Below, piece after piece: positions 1 to 12,299 of a stretch of DNA of 64,000 nucleotides. The notes beneath the pieces were generated by a model that had not been told where the DNA came from, did not search any database, and was given only the letters and a program-made list of their open reading frames with translations. Position 1 is the stretch's first letter. Every line of letters starts with the position of its first letter. Source of the DNA: Atrichornis clamosus (lineage: Eukaryota; Chordata; Aves; Passeriformes; Menuridae); contig WBMZ01004635.1 of assembly GCA_013400975.1 (NCBI GenBank), forward strand, positions 1 through 64,000, given 5' to 3'. Both the position numbers and the translations under genes were made by a program.

Positions 1-2010
1 TTTTTCTCTTTCCTTTCCTTTTCTAACAGCAACAATTAACACTGAAGCACTGTGCCTGCCGTGGTGTTTGGCAACAGAAGGTGCTGCTTGAAGCTCCATT
101 TTGGAGTGGCACCCTGGAGCTCTGGAGAGCTGAAACTGGTGCTGATACTAAAAACTTATCAATAGAACTCTGATATGTAACACATCCTAAAAGCCAGATC
201 CGTGAGCTTCAGAATGAAAGGAATAACCTTTCTTTACCTTGAAAAGAAATGCATTAGCATGATTAAAACTTTGTGAGGATAAGTAATAAAGAGCCATTTC
301 TTCTCTGAAGGCAGCCTATCAATGAGACACATCTCCTTCCTACAGTGCCACAAGGACAGGTACATTTGCACAGTTAAGGAAGCTTACAGAGGTTTAGAAG
401 CCCACCAAACAAACATAAATTGACCGCTAGGATGGCATTATCTTTTTGCAGGGATAGGAGTGTAGCAACTGTAGTCAGGATCAGGAATCTCAAAATGCCA
501 CATCAGTCAGACCCTCTCCCACAGGGGTGAATCAACTGGTAGAAACAATCCAATAAGTTTCTCCTTTCAGGCATACCCTCACTGGGTACCAAAGGTCGGC
601 TCTTGTTCTTTAGTCCGATCTCAGTTGGTCTGTGATTTTCTTTTATTACTTTTCCCCCAAAGTCTAACATGACTCACCAGTACGTTTCATATGCTGAGTG
701 CATGGCAGCTTATTAACCCTGGATCAATCACTCTTCCCCAACCCGTTTTGGCCTTTGCCAATCCCCATGATAGCCATAGTCAAATATTTGGTGATTTTTT
801 CCAGCATTACACTGTGCTTAGAGAATAAAAACTTTTTAAAAATTTAGTCTTTAGCTGGATTCAGTGCAGCGGGTATTTAGGGACAATGTATCTCCTTGAC
901 AAATAATCAATCACAGGTACATTGTAGACAATAAAGAGCAGAAGTAAAAATTTCTGAAATGAGATCTGCTATTCTAACACAGATGTTTTTAGCAAATCAG
1001 ATGAATCAAACTTTAGCAGCAGTTGCAGAAGGTGCCTGGCTGCTCCATATGTGAATACCCACCCTCAGAGGAATGCCATCTGCAATGACTTCTCTGGGAA
1101 GATTTCTCCTCATGACTGCACAGTATACAAAGGTGATTGGTTCAGATTTAGGGTTTAAAATTTAGATGTTTTGATTTAGGCAAATTAAGCTCACTGAACT
1201 AGCTTCCAGAAGATGGTAGACTATCCATTGAGACCAAATAATATGAGTCCTCCTTACTGAAATGTAACAAAAAATAATCCAAGGTGCAAACTAGGTACTA
1301 ACGGAACACATGATTTCACGTAGGGAGCTATTATTGTGGAAGTACATGCTGGAAAAGGTCTGGTTTCACTGTCTCAAACACCACTTTTCTGGTAAATCAC
1401 AGGAAAGACATAAGACCTACTGCTAAATCTTTTTAGGGATGCAGCATTAGTTGACTTACCTGCAGCCATTTGTGCATAATAATATTATTATAGAAGTTTT
1501 CACCTGGTGGTCAGTGTGCCAGATTTCATTTGCTTCTATAAATTCTAGTAGTATATCCTAATTTCTTTCTGTTGTCCTGTTGCTTTTTTATGTGATATTC
1601 ATTTCTACTATTTATTTCAAACAAATGCTAAATAACTACTCTCTAAAATTCAATGGTAGTCAGCAGCAAGAGTAATCAATACTTAACTGATTTTGATTAT
1701 TGAGCAATATTGATCATATTATCGATTATAGTAGGAGTGACAGTGACAGGGTAATTCTTATTGCCAAAAGTGTTTAAAATTACTTTGTTTGTTTCAATGT
1801 TTCAAACATATTCTGTCATACTTTTAGTTCAAAGAATACATCAGTCTGTAGTGTAATTTCACAATATTCTAGTATATTAAGGGCTTTCTTGCCAAAATGG
1901 TTTTTGCTTTTACTCTTCATATATATATATATATATTCATATGTTATTATACAGTTATAGTTTCTTAACTTTAGTACTTCAGTACTTTTCCTATTAGATA
2001 AACAAATTCT
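1..2010. other. AT-rich non-coding stretch
   Basis: I recognise no gene, exon or repeat family here. Stops are frequent in all six frames. The only simple repeat is an (AT)9 run at 1919-1936. The stretch could be intron or intergenic DNA. Confidence 0.6.
1919..1936. repeat. (AT)9 microsatellite
   Basis: A pure dinucleotide run of nine AT units directly visible in the sequence. It is short and has no special neighbours. Confidence 0.9.
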
Positions 2011-2350
2011 TGAGGGCCAGGTCCAATCTGGTTTCTTGTGGGAACTAAGGACAAGACACCTTCCTGAGACACTTTCTCATAACAACTACCGAGGAAAGGG
2101 GGGCTTTGGAGAGGGTCAAGACAAGGGGGAATTATTTCATCACCTGTGTTCCTAACTGGGGGTTCTTATCAATTACTTCATCACCTGTGTTCCTAATTGG
2201 GCATTCTTGTCAGTTTTGTTAATTTGTTAAACTTATAAAACTGTACTAGCCCTATGTAACGTGTCCAACTTTGGCACATTTTCAGCTTGTACTACGAGGT
2301 GTTGTGCACCTGGCGGGTCCTTCCTTAAATGGAAACTGTACTTCATCACC
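2011..2350 (+). mobile_element. Degraded endogenous retrovirus LTR (ERVL-like, probably solo)
   Basis: This block resembles a long terminal repeat of the type common in birds. It has a TATA-like box (TATAAAA, 2234-2240), a region that reads like the R/U5 end of an avian LTR (around 2285-2345) and a degenerate poly-A signal near 2326. It contains two adjacent copies of a 41-bp unit (2134-2174 and 2175-2215, 35 of 41 positions identical). No retroviral coding region flanks it, so a solo LTR left by recombination is likely. I could not find a convincing target-site duplication, so both ends are approximate; the true 5' end may be nearer 2037 (TGTGGGAAC). The ERVL assignment rests on memory of similar bird LTRs. 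Confidence 0.6.
2134..2215 (+). repeat. Two-copy 41-bp tandem repeat inside the LTR
   Basis: Copy one is 2134-2174 and copy two 2175-2215. Both contain the core TTCATCACCTGTGTTCCTAA, apart from a C/T change at its edge. Six substitutions separate the copies, so the duplication is old. Repeats of this kind in U3 regions can carry enhancer motifs, but no known site is evident here. Confidence 0.85.
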
Positions 2351-5300
2351 TAACCTTGTTTGGCTAGTAATTCAGGGGCTGAAAAGGCAACAGCTTCACC
2401 CATTGACAATCTCGATCTTCTAGATCTACCCAGAGACAATAAGTTATGAAGAATTGAAAAGTTACAGTAAAAAAAATAAACATCAAAATTCTTCCAAATG
2501 AGAAAAGAGGAGACCATAAAGGAAAACAGTGTGTTGGTCATGTCCTCACAAAAAACAAATTGGCTCATAAAACACAAGATGCATCATCCTACTGCCACAG
2601 AACATCTGTTTCAGCAAGAGAAGTTTGAAAACCTGGACAGAGTTATTCAGTGAAAACGTTGTCCACAGAACCGGTTAGTCCCTGACTTTGGTGCACTTGG
2701 CATAATGACTGTCTTTCCAGCAACGCAGTTAGAGGTCTGCTGACATCTTTCCTTCCTTCTGCTTTCAGTTGATGATCTTTTCTTGAAGACTCTTTTTCAG
2801 AAGAAAGACTTTTTTTTTTTTAGGTCTAAATAACTTAGTTCACTTGATGTACTCCTCATTTACCTTGATAGGAGCTTAACTCATCTCCCTCAGAGGGATG
2901 ACAGAAAGAATTGCACTGGATTCAGTATCCCCTTCTTACCTGGTTGTGCAGGGCAGTTCAGGATCCACAAAAATCCAAAAATTATTATCCTGCTTGGTTT
3001 TACATATTTGAGTCAAGTTTTCATCTTTACTGCAGTTAAGACCAGGCCTCATGTCATACCTACTCCTAACTGGGTTACACAAGGAAAACCTTTTCTACAA
3101 GAACTGCAGCTATACCTCCTGCCTCTTTCTCCCTACAGCCTCACATGTGGATCTCAGTGGACTCTCCAGTCCATAGACGAAGTATGTAGAAGTCACGTAA
3201 AACAAGCTGTGATAAAGGGAAAAAGGAGGAGAATACACAAGGGCAGTATTTACAAACAGGAGAGCTGAATAAGAATACATAATGGGGTAATATAGTGATT
3301 TGAAAAAAAAGTCAGGTACAACTGCTTAGGAAAAAATGAGACAACCTGTTTCAGGAAGGATGTTGGTATATTACTGTAGAAGATCTTCTGTGCGTAAAAT
3401 AAAGAGGTTAAAGTAATCTTCAAATGCTACTTACCTCTCCTTCTGCTAAAGGAAGAAGCCAGACTGACAGCTGTGGGATTTAGAGAGATCCATATTTCTG
3501 ACTGCCATTTCATAATTGTAAAGTATTTCAGCTGGTTTGCACTCAGTAATATATATCTTATAACTCTAGCCCTATTAAGGACAAAGTGAAGTTATCTCCA
3601 CCTATCTAGTCAAAGTTATTTATGAAACCCTGCAAATAGTATATCTTATTTGATTACATCTGTCCAATAAAATTCTCTTAAAAGCACTTCAGCAGCATGG
3701 TGATTAAAAAATGGGTCTATGTTTGACCTGCATTTAGTCTCATGTCATAAGCAGTTTTCTGACATATGCTCAAAGGTATTAGGTAACAGTGATTTGCATG
3801 TCCCAGGCAGAGCTGTCTAAAAGGGGTCATGTCCACAGCCCTGTAAGAAAAGTGGGACTAGGTCAGTTGGGAGGGAAAGATGCTGTGCACATTATGTAAT
3901 CTTCTTTCTTATATTTTGAAATTCCACATCTTCAAAAACCTATTTCACTGAGTCTATCTTCTTAATCTAATAGAATTGCATGAAGGAAAACAAGAAGAAA
4001 ATTTTGCTTCAGTTACATCAAGTTATGCTATTCCCCAATTAATTCATCCCATTTTTCCATATCTAAAGCTCACACTTGTTTGCAGGGTTTTGTGCTTTGT
4101 CCACTATCAGCTGTCAAAAGTTAATTCAAACGGGATAAAGCAAAAAATACCAAGGTAGGATTCCTACTTCAGAGCATCTGAAGCTGTTTACTCCAGCTCC
4201 AGACATTAGCACAATTTGCTTCCAGAAGTTCCGAGCTCAGTGAGGAAAATTTCAGTGAGTCTTTTCCCAGGGATGAGGACAGAGATGCTTCTCCCTCAGT
4301 GAGGCTGAGGGGATTCCATTCTTCTGTATCCAGTCCAATATTTCCGACAGAAGTGGCAGAGCAAGGCTAATTAAGTCAGCAAGACTGTATTAATCTCATG
4401 TTTTCTAATTGCCATTTTTACAATCCAAGTCTAGCAATTGAGTCTTCAACCAAAATGCAAGAAATACAGGTAGTTAAATAAAGGACATTTCTTCCAGGCA
4501 TATGATACTCTCATGTGTATCTCAGGCATTGCATTAAATATTAGAATACAAATGTGGTAACAACCAGAAGAGGCCCCTACTTCAGAGTACCGTACAGAGA
4601 TTTCAGTTTATTATCAATATTTCAAATCAAATTCCAAATAAGCACAGGTATCTTACCAGAGGCTTCATCATTTGGATACAAAACCTGAAATATTTTAATA
4701 CTATTGACCACACAAAAATAAGCTTAGCTGTCATTATAGTTTTGTATTGTTCCATTTGTTTCATGCAATACAGAAGAATTCAGATTCTGGAATTGAATGC
4801 CATTATGTTATTAGAAAGCTAGTATTCTTAATATTAAGATCCGACATCTAATTAAATTTGCCTCTATTCAAATACAAAAAGTCTTAAATCCACTACATTT
4901 AATATCAATTGTGATTCCACCAAAGTACAAAATCATCAATAAAACAAATATTTCAGACAATGGCATATCTTTATCAGAGGTACTGATATGGGCCACTCCT
5001 TTGAATTCCAAAATAGCATACTTTAACATTCTAGTTCTCAAATACTTTTAAATTTTTTTTGAATAAATTTATTTACTCTCTTCAGCAGTATGGCAAACGC
5101 AGCTATTGATACAGTTTTACAGAGAGAATGTAAAATTAAGTCATCTGCTTACCACATGCAGGAAGATTAAAGCTGTGAGAAAATTTAAAATAGAGGGATT
5201 TACAGATGGAGGGATACTTTGTGTTCTTCCTCCAAATGGTTTTATTTTCATGCTTTTACTTCTGCTTTTACTTTCTTGAAAAAAAAAAAAAAACTGAGGC

Positions 5301-5965
5301 CAATCCTTAACTGAAATTCCTTTTGAAAGCCTATATACTCAAGAAGCATGCCCAGAACGCACAGAATGGAATAGTTAGTTACTGTGATGTAGGGGTGAAA
5401 ACACAGTTCTCCATCTTGTTTTATGTCCTTAAAAGGTCTGTGTCCAGGCCTTGAAGCTGCAGTCCTAAGTGAGCAGAATTTTCTATACTTCCTTATCTAC
5501 TGTAGTTCCTAAGAGTGACGTTTGTCAGGATTGTAGTGCTATTAAGGAATCCCAATTCTTTGGGTTCTTATGATTCAAAATGAGTGTGTGAACTGAGGGA
5601 GTGTCTCCAAGACAACTGGAAAGCAAATTAACTCCAAAAGATGTTTGATAAATAAAGGCACACTTCACGATCTAAGTGAACTCCAAAATGCAACACTCTC
5701 TTTTGTATATATGAAAATATTGACAATGCACAAACCCCAAAAAATCTTGGAAATTCACAGCTGCCTGTTATTTTGAACAATTTAAGACATTTTTTTTTTA
5801 GAAAAAAAACGGATACTGGACCATTCACCAAAAAGGTGAGATGGAATTCATCTCAATCTCGCAAATGTATTCTCTTTGTTTTCTGGGAAATAATATCCCA
5901 AAACAGAAAAAACACCCCAAAACTACTGCATGTCCCTACTGTGCTTTTTTTGTACATTATTATTT
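2351..5965. other. AT-rich non-coding stretch
   Basis: No gene or confident repeat found. Open frames (86 codons at most, 3008-3268 plus) show no recognisable domain or coding composition. There are homopolymer runs, for example poly-T near 2811-2821 and poly-A at 5279-5293. The part around 5400-5560 could be a very old interspersed repeat, but I could not match it to a family. Confidence 0.55.
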
Positions 5966-6126
5966 TAAAAGGGAGGAAAAACCAAAACCACAAGCACATG
6001 GAACATAAAAGCTATTTTATTTACTGTTTCTGCTGAGACCAAATTNTAAAAGGGAGGAAAAACCAAAACCACAAGCACATGGAACATAAAAGCTATTTTA
6101 TTTACTGTTTCTGCTGAGACCAAATT
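5966..6126. repeat. Exact 80-bp direct duplication flanking one N (assembly join)
   Basis: Bases 5966-6045 and 6047-6126 are identical over 80 bp and are separated by a single N at 6046, the only ambiguous base in the window. This is the signature of two contig ends that overlap but were joined across a nominal gap instead of being merged. Biologically the locus probably has one copy. Open frames that cross or touch this block should not be trusted. Confidence 0.93.
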
Positions 6127-8706
6127 TCACAGAACCTTGTGTTAAGCAAATGTCTCATTTTCTTCTATGAATCCTAACCATGGAGTCTGCTAAGGATCTT
6201 GGTTTTTAATTGTTCACTCAGTCTTGTTTGTAACAGTAACCTACAGGATCTGGAAAACAGTCATAAATTATCAAGACCAGCCCCCGAACTGTCCTATTTT
6301 TATGGTGTGAAGTCTTCATGTGGGAAAAGGAGCAGAAAAAATGATGTTCTTTCAGGGGACAAAGCCCAAAACTTTGCATTTTGCATGCATGAGAGGGAAA
6401 GTAACAAGCAGTTTCATGGTGTTTTAGTAATGATGTTTTAGTAAATGATCATAAAGCCCAGTTCCTCCAAAAAATGGGAGCCACTCTTTCCTCACCAGTG
6501 GGTGCATCCTTTTAAAGCAAACCCAGTGCACAGGGTAGTACAGCAGACGGAGAAAACAAGCCACAGGAACGATGAAGTCACTAAACATCTTCCAGGTGAC
6601 ACCATTCTGCTTTAAAAGGGACGATTTCCCTGCGGGAGCTCCCCAAACCACACTGCTTTCCCCAGTCTTTCCCTCTCCCGTTTTCTTCCCTGCACAAAGA
6701 GCAGCACAAGCTTTATTCTTTGAAGTAATGAATGAACCTGAATGATGCTCTGTCAAGCCATGCAAAATTAATTAGGTCGAGGACTCGGGTGGCTGCAGGG
6801 TGCTGTTACACTGACATTTTTAAGCAGCCTGTCTGTAGAACAGCAGCCCTGCCGTGCCATCCCAAAGACCAGCGTTATGGGACGTGTTCATCAAATCACT
6901 GAACATAATCATATTTCCTTTTATAACTGTCATGGCTTCTTTCCTACATGCTCACTCCCCTCTCTTTTTCTTCTGCATTGTATTTATTATTATTATTTTG
7001 CCTACAAGAAATGAAAGGTTTCTGAAATACTGCTGGGTTTTTTTCCGTTGTACAAGAGCTCCCTCTAATGTTCTCTCTTTATTTTCCTTCCATTTCCTGA
7101 TGGAGGGAAAAAAAACAATTTAAGTTATACTTACAATTTGATGAAAGGTGTTTCTTTGGCCATTCTTCTGTGTTGTGAATACACAAATACCAAAGCTCAA
7201 CCCGACAAGAATTTTGCCTAGAGACTTTATATTCATCCAATAAATAGGCTTTATCAACAGTACCAAACAATTACAATATGATTTAAACGACTATAAATAT
7301 TACAGAAGCTGGTTTCCCTTGACCAGGCTTCTTGGAGGCTTTTCAATATTTCAAGTGATTTGATGGCAGAGACTGACTTACTGGTAATTTATTTATTTGT
7401 CTTGCTCCATCTCTGAGTAGGTAAACAGATATGAGCAGATGTGTGCTGTTCTGATGTCTCTTTTAGAAGCCTGTGAATAGAAAAGTGTTGAATAAAAAAA
7501 CCCCAACCAAACCAACCCAGACCCCAGGCGAAAACATAGCAGTTGCTGAGGTCTTTGTGTAATGGTGATTGCAACACAGAGTAACAGAAACAAGGCAGGA
7601 CACACCAGTATGGGAAATGGATTTAGGAAAAAAAATAAAAGAGAGGAAGAGAGGCAGAACAGTGGGTATGAGAAGGGAATGAATGATCAACTGGATCAAA
7701 AAACTTTAAAAACAAGTAGATTATTGCCATTACCCAGGTCAGTCTCCGGCACGATGTATGTCCTAGATGTGAAGGAGGTGGATTTCTTCTCCTCAGACAC
7801 AGAACTTCCAAATACCGTGGTTTTAGTTGTCTTCAAACAAACCTGGTCTTTGAAAACCTGGCTTTGTGCACACTCAGTGTAACAACATCCAATCTCCTGT
7901 TTCAGGGTGAGAAGGCTTTCACCCCCTGCATGTTACAAAATCCAGCTAACATTTGTCCATTCGATGTGAAGGTAGTTTCAAGGACCACTGAACATGAGCA
8001 AATATTTATAGCAGGCTAACAGTCAAAGTTTAAAACAACCATAACACTTAGCAATTAATTAGCATTCTTGTTAAAAAAACCCTCAGTACAGTGCTCTAAA
8101 GAATGTTGGACCTAAAGGACCAAATTTTATATTAATTTGATTCAATTAAGATTTAATCTTTTTTGCATTTACTTTTCAAGTGTGTTATTAGAAAAAAGAA
8201 ATCTCTTAGGAGGAGCATCTCAAATTTAAAACAATCTTTAAAAAACATGCAGAAAGCACATTATCTTAACTGGAAGTACTTCAGGGCTTATGAATTATGG
8301 CCAAAATTTATTAGTGGTTATTTTTTTGGCTACTTTTAGGAACCTCAGTTTGGGAACATTTAATTTCTAGGTAAACAGAAGCCTAATCACTAGAGCATTT
8401 TTATTACAACAACTTTGTTTAATTCTGGAAAATAAAAAGATATAAAATAGAGAGGTCCACAAGTTCCTCAATTGCGTATCAAACCAACTGTTATTTTTAC
8501 AAACTACCACCATCATGTATGCTGACATTTTCATTCATGTCAGTGTTGTCAGGTCCTCTGATGTCAGTATGACATTTTAACATTAAACTGAACAAAAAGT
8601 GCATGTGAGTGTTCAGGCAGGTACACGAGAGTCTTTGAAATTAAATTTCTGACTATCATGTATACATAACTGCCTCTCAAAGATGTAAAGTCTCAAAAAA
8701 ATTAGC

Positions 8707-8710
<4 letters not shown>
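6127..8710. other. AT-rich non-coding stretch
   Basis: No gene or confident repeat is visible. Several overlapping open frames of 60-113 codons occur on both strands between 6424 and 7882. They overlap one another in antisense, lack recognisable domains and look like chance frames. An A7-CCCC run at about 7494-7504 belongs to a recurring motif described in the findings. Confidence 0.55.

Positions 8711-8752
<42 letters not shown>
8711..8752. repeat. Compound (AT)14(AC)7 microsatellite
   Basis: Fourteen AT units (8711-8738) pass directly into seven AC units (8739-8752). Such AT/AC compound tracts are usually highly length-variable and can adopt unusual DNA structures. Confidence 0.95.
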
Positions 8753-8753
<1 letters not shown>

Positions 8754-10326
8754 AATCTCAGTACAGTAATTTTAGGGTAAGTGTAAGAGTAAAATAAAAA
8801 GTAAAAACAAGAACAACAATAAAAGCCTTGAAATGCAGGGAAATTTTGTGCTTAGAGGACATGAAGTTAAAGAGAAAGGTTCTTGGTGGGTAAAAGTAGG
8901 TTTTCAGCATTTGGTAGCATCCTGCTGGAATACAAACCCTTTGGTGAGTGACTTGCTGGTCCTTCTGAAAAAAAACAAAAATAGGAAGACACCTGCATTT
9001 GAAGGCACATCAGCTCTAATGCAGGGAGGAGAAATCCACATTTTTGTGAGGAGGCATCTGACTGCAAAAAGGGGCATATCTTCATTTTCCAGGCTTCCTC
9101 AGAGCTACAGCAAATTCTGTTGGCCCGTGAGCAACGTGGTACTGAAACACCACTGTGCAGAGTTAGTAGGGCAAGAGGGCAGCTGCCTGCTCCCAGGACA
9201 AGCTTTAACAATGGATTGGATTGTCTCTTGCACCTCCCGGAGCTCCAACCAAGGAATATACCACAAAGTGAGAGCTTAAAATTAGAGCTCAGTTCAAAGC
9301 CATAAAAAAGATATAGATATTTGTAGCCATATTACTGAGGTGGTTACAAACCTGTGGGGGAAAAGAGATAAATATTGTTCATTATACTTTACCAATGAAC
9401 AGAAAATAAAAATATATCCTCTATATACTCTGTGCTATGCAGGGTTTCCCAGGTGATATTTCTGTGTCAGCCAGGTCTCAGCTTTCAGCTGGGGAAAGGC
9501 ATACTTCTCTCAGTTCCTGTTTACATCTTTGGGTTGGTTTCTCACCTGCTTAGCTGCACACTGCACATCAGCTCACACATTTCAATTACACAGGAAGCCC
9601 GTTCTGTCAGATCCTCACGTTGCACCTGTCGGGTTGTGCAGCAAAAGGCTGACCCCACACAGCGTGACCAGCGTGGGAGACCCGCAGGCAGGCGGAGCCC
9701 CCAGTGCCGCCTGTGTGCGCTCTATGTGGCCAGCTGTATACTCACACACATTTATGTGTGTATGTGTATAAATCATGTGTGTGCGTGCATTCACCTCTTG
9801 GGAATACGTGCTGGGTCTTGATGCTGGCTGAACCTGGGGACACAGGGCTGCAGCCACCACTCCTCTGCCACGGTACTGGCTGCAGCAGCTCCGTCTCTGT
9901 ATTTCATAGTTTGCATCCTCAAAGCATTAACAGAGGAATCACATTACTGTTTAGTAGGCAGAACTTCTACCTTATGGCATGAGCCTTTGAATATCCACCA
10001 GCTTCTTTTTCCTGAGCAGATTTTGTGTTCTTTTTCACAGAGTTGCCTCAACCTTTTCAATATACGCTTTAATACTAAGTTCATCTATAAGAATTAAATA
10101 AAAAATTATTAGCTTTGCACTTCCTTTGTAGGGAGATACATATTCTTTTCTTTTCTCACACATTGTGATAGAAAAAACATTCTTCTATCAGTATGTGAAA
10201 ATGAGACACAGACTGAATAAAATCCAAGATTCCAAAATGTCTGAACAAATTAACAGATAAGACTATCCATTTCTTTATTCAGTGCTTAATCTCTATTAGT
10301 AATATTCCTGCAGTAAAGAAGTTACC
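8753..10326. other. Non-coding stretch with a CpG-richer patch
   Basis: No recognisable gene. A plus-strand frame of 148 codons (8833-9279) has no domain or homologue I know and overlaps a 114-codon antisense frame. Between about 9600 and 9720 base composition becomes GC- and CpG-rich compared with its surroundings. A perfect 8-bp hairpin of CA/TG type lies at 9744-9761. Confidence 0.5.
10321..10326. other. Left target-site duplication GTTACC
   Basis: Identical to the six bases right of the LTR at 10658-10663. The pair fixes the insertion site and both LTR ends. Confidence 0.85.
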
Positions 10327-10565
10327 TGTGGCTGTTACAGGCCTGGGTGCAGGGAGATTTCAGTTTCCTGACAAGTGTCTGTGAGAAAGCAAGGCTTTCT
10401 CAAGGACGCTGCAGGAAAACAATTTAATAAGTATTGTAAACTATGGTCTTGTTATGAGACCAAAGAAGAAAACACATGAGGTAACAGTTACTGGGTCCAG
10501 CCAATCCCTCTGGGGGGTGGCTGGTCAGTGAACCAATGACCTTATGTTAGTCCAGCGTGCTAAGG

Positions 10566-10573
10566 TATATAAG
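10566..10573 (+). promoter_or_regulatory. TATA box of the solo LTR
   Basis: TATATAAG lies 16 bp upstream of the poly-A signal within the LTR. Transcription from it would start near 10595 and run rightward into the flanking DNA. Whether it is active cannot be seen. Confidence 0.7.
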
Positions 10574-10588
10574 CACCTTTGTAAATAT

Positions 10589-10594
10589 AATAAA
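10589..10594 (+). promoter_or_regulatory. Poly-A signal of the solo LTR
   Basis: A canonical AATAAA just downstream of the TATA box, as in compact avian LTRs where R is short. Confidence 0.7.
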
Positions 10595-10657
10595 GAGGTC
10601 GGTTTTGCATCTACATAAGGCCGTCCGTGTCGTTGGTGTCCGGGCCCGCTAGAGACA

Positions 10658-10663
10658 GTTACC
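10658..10663. other. Right target-site duplication GTTACC
   Basis: Matches the hexamer left of the LTR. A seventh matching T is ambiguous because it is also the first base of the LTR. Confidence 0.85.
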
Positions 10664-12279
10664 TATGTTGGGGTTCAAGAAAGAAAAGATTTCCTTTTTT
10701 TTTAATTCTTTTTTTAAATAATTACACCGTTTTCTGGACTTGAAATGAACTTTGGCATGCTCTTTTCATCGGTCAGAATTTTCTGGAGTGGGGAAAATAT
10801 TTGACTGTTGAATTCGCAACTAGCTGCAGACACCATAAATGCTAGTGCTGACACCTGATGGAAGTGAGCCTCAGACCACCAAAGACAAACCAACACAACA
10901 GGATTGCTTGCAATTCCACATTTGGAACAGCGTTCTGGCTACAGGTATCATTACGCAAAGTACTTCAAAAAGGATTTGTAGAACAGGTTGTGGACAATTC
11001 CAAGATTCAAGAGAGCCTGGCAATTTTAAACAGCGCTAATGCTTCTGAGAAATTTAAGCATAAATTGATTAACACCTTTCCCCTCAAAGAGACTCTTGGG
11101 AAAACAGTAATCATAAAGAAGCTTTCACTTAAATCCTATTTCAAGGTGATTTTTGAACCTCTCTAAACTAAGTTTTAGTAACAGGGGTTCAGTTCTGGCA
11201 CCAGGGCAGGTTTTTGTGCCACCATCAGTAAATGCTGGTGAGGGCATTTACAGTGACTGACATTGGCAGATAGCTTAGACTGTGCCTGCATCAGCAAACA
11301 GGGCAACATAGCAAGAACTGATCTGGAGAGCAGAAGTTCCCACACCACCTGCAGTTTGGAGGCTTTACTTCAGATCATTTCTAGTGTGCTTCTGTAGACT
11401 GAATACCTGCTGGCAGTCGAAGCAGTCCTGAACCCCATCTTTTGAGATGGTCTCAACTGAAATCCAAGCTCTCTCCTTTCTACAAAATCATGGCAAGCAG
11501 GAGTGATAAGGAAATTTATTTTAAAAGAATTCTGCTGACTCAAACTACAGTCCTAATGCAGACCAGATTAAATGACCATATTAAATACCTGAACAGGAAA
11601 GATTTAAAAAAAAAAAGGAAAAGAAAAAAAAAAAGGAAGACATTATGCTGGCTCCTTCTCCCATTGGAGGAAACTGTAGGGTGACTGTCTTAAATTAGGA
11701 ACTTAAACCAGATGTCTAAAGTTGATGCTGTAAGTATCCTTTCTGAGCTCTCTTAAGGACCCTCATTTCAATCAGGATGAAAACACTTCCTTTTTATTCC
11801 TGTCTCCTTTTTTTTTTTTGTATCCTATTGATTTATTTGTTAACATCATAAGCAGTATTCTGGATAATACTTGTCACACATATAAATGAGCCTGAAACAT
11901 GAGCAAGGTATTATCTCTCTTTACACTGTAGATACACTAACACTCTGTTATGTCTGGCTATGGGCACCTGCATTAGCTGTCAGCTGGAAGCATTTTTGTC
12001 TTCAGAAAAGCACACCATGTTAGGTTTGCTTCAAATCTGATATCAAGAAAATCCTTCTAAACTTGCTTTTCTCTGAATGTAGTATTCTCCAAATCCCACT
12101 TCAGACAATATCCAGGATGAGCTGAACAGAGGGAGGCTTTAGACAGCTGGCTCCTACTGTTGCTAATGCTACTGCTGAAATAAAGGTGGTGTTATTGTTT
12201 GATAGGGATTTCTGCAGTGCAGTTCCTTTACTCTAAGTAAAGGTGGAGTTTGAGTTTAATTGTACACGTTCCTGTGGAG
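10664..12279. other. Non-coding stretch
   Basis: No gene or confident repeat. A purine-rich, nearly pure A/G tract lies at about 11606-11640. A plus-strand frame of 102 codons (10858-11166) has no recognisable domain. Confidence 0.55.
11606..11640 (+). repeat. A-rich low-complexity tract
   Basis: A run of A broken by GG pairs. It could be the decayed tail of a retroposed sequence, but no element body is recognised upstream. Confidence 0.7.
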
Positions 12280-12299
12280 GTCAAAGGAGCACAAAGCTC

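Larger units (their letters stand above)
10327..10657 (+). mobile_element. Solo LTR of an endogenous retrovirus (6-bp target duplication)
   Basis: This 331-bp element begins TGTGGCTGTTACAG and ends CTAGAGACA, giving the TG...CA ends and short TGT/ACA terminal inverted repeats typical of retroviral LTRs. It is bounded by an exact 6-bp target-site duplication, GTTACC, at 10321-10326 and 10658-10663. Inside are a TATA box (TATATAAG, 10566-10573) and a poly-A signal (AATAAA, 10589-10594), in the order expected for U3-R. Six-base duplications are usual for ERVK/alpharetrovirus-like insertions. There is no internal retroviral sequence, so this is a solo LTR formed by recombination between two LTRs. 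The intact ends and duplication suggest a relatively young insertion. Confidence 0.88.

Noticed and set aside
5773..6036. 87-codon open frame ending in the 80-bp duplication
   Set aside because: It runs into the artefactual N join and has a low-complexity, lysine-rich composition.
8833..9279. 148-codon plus-strand open frame
   Set aside because: It has no recognisable domain, overlaps a 114-codon antisense frame and shows no splice or promoter context. Treated as chance.
9744..9761. CA/TG hairpin as a terminator or RNA gene
   Set aside because: Simple-sequence self-complementarity explains it; nothing indicates a transcript.
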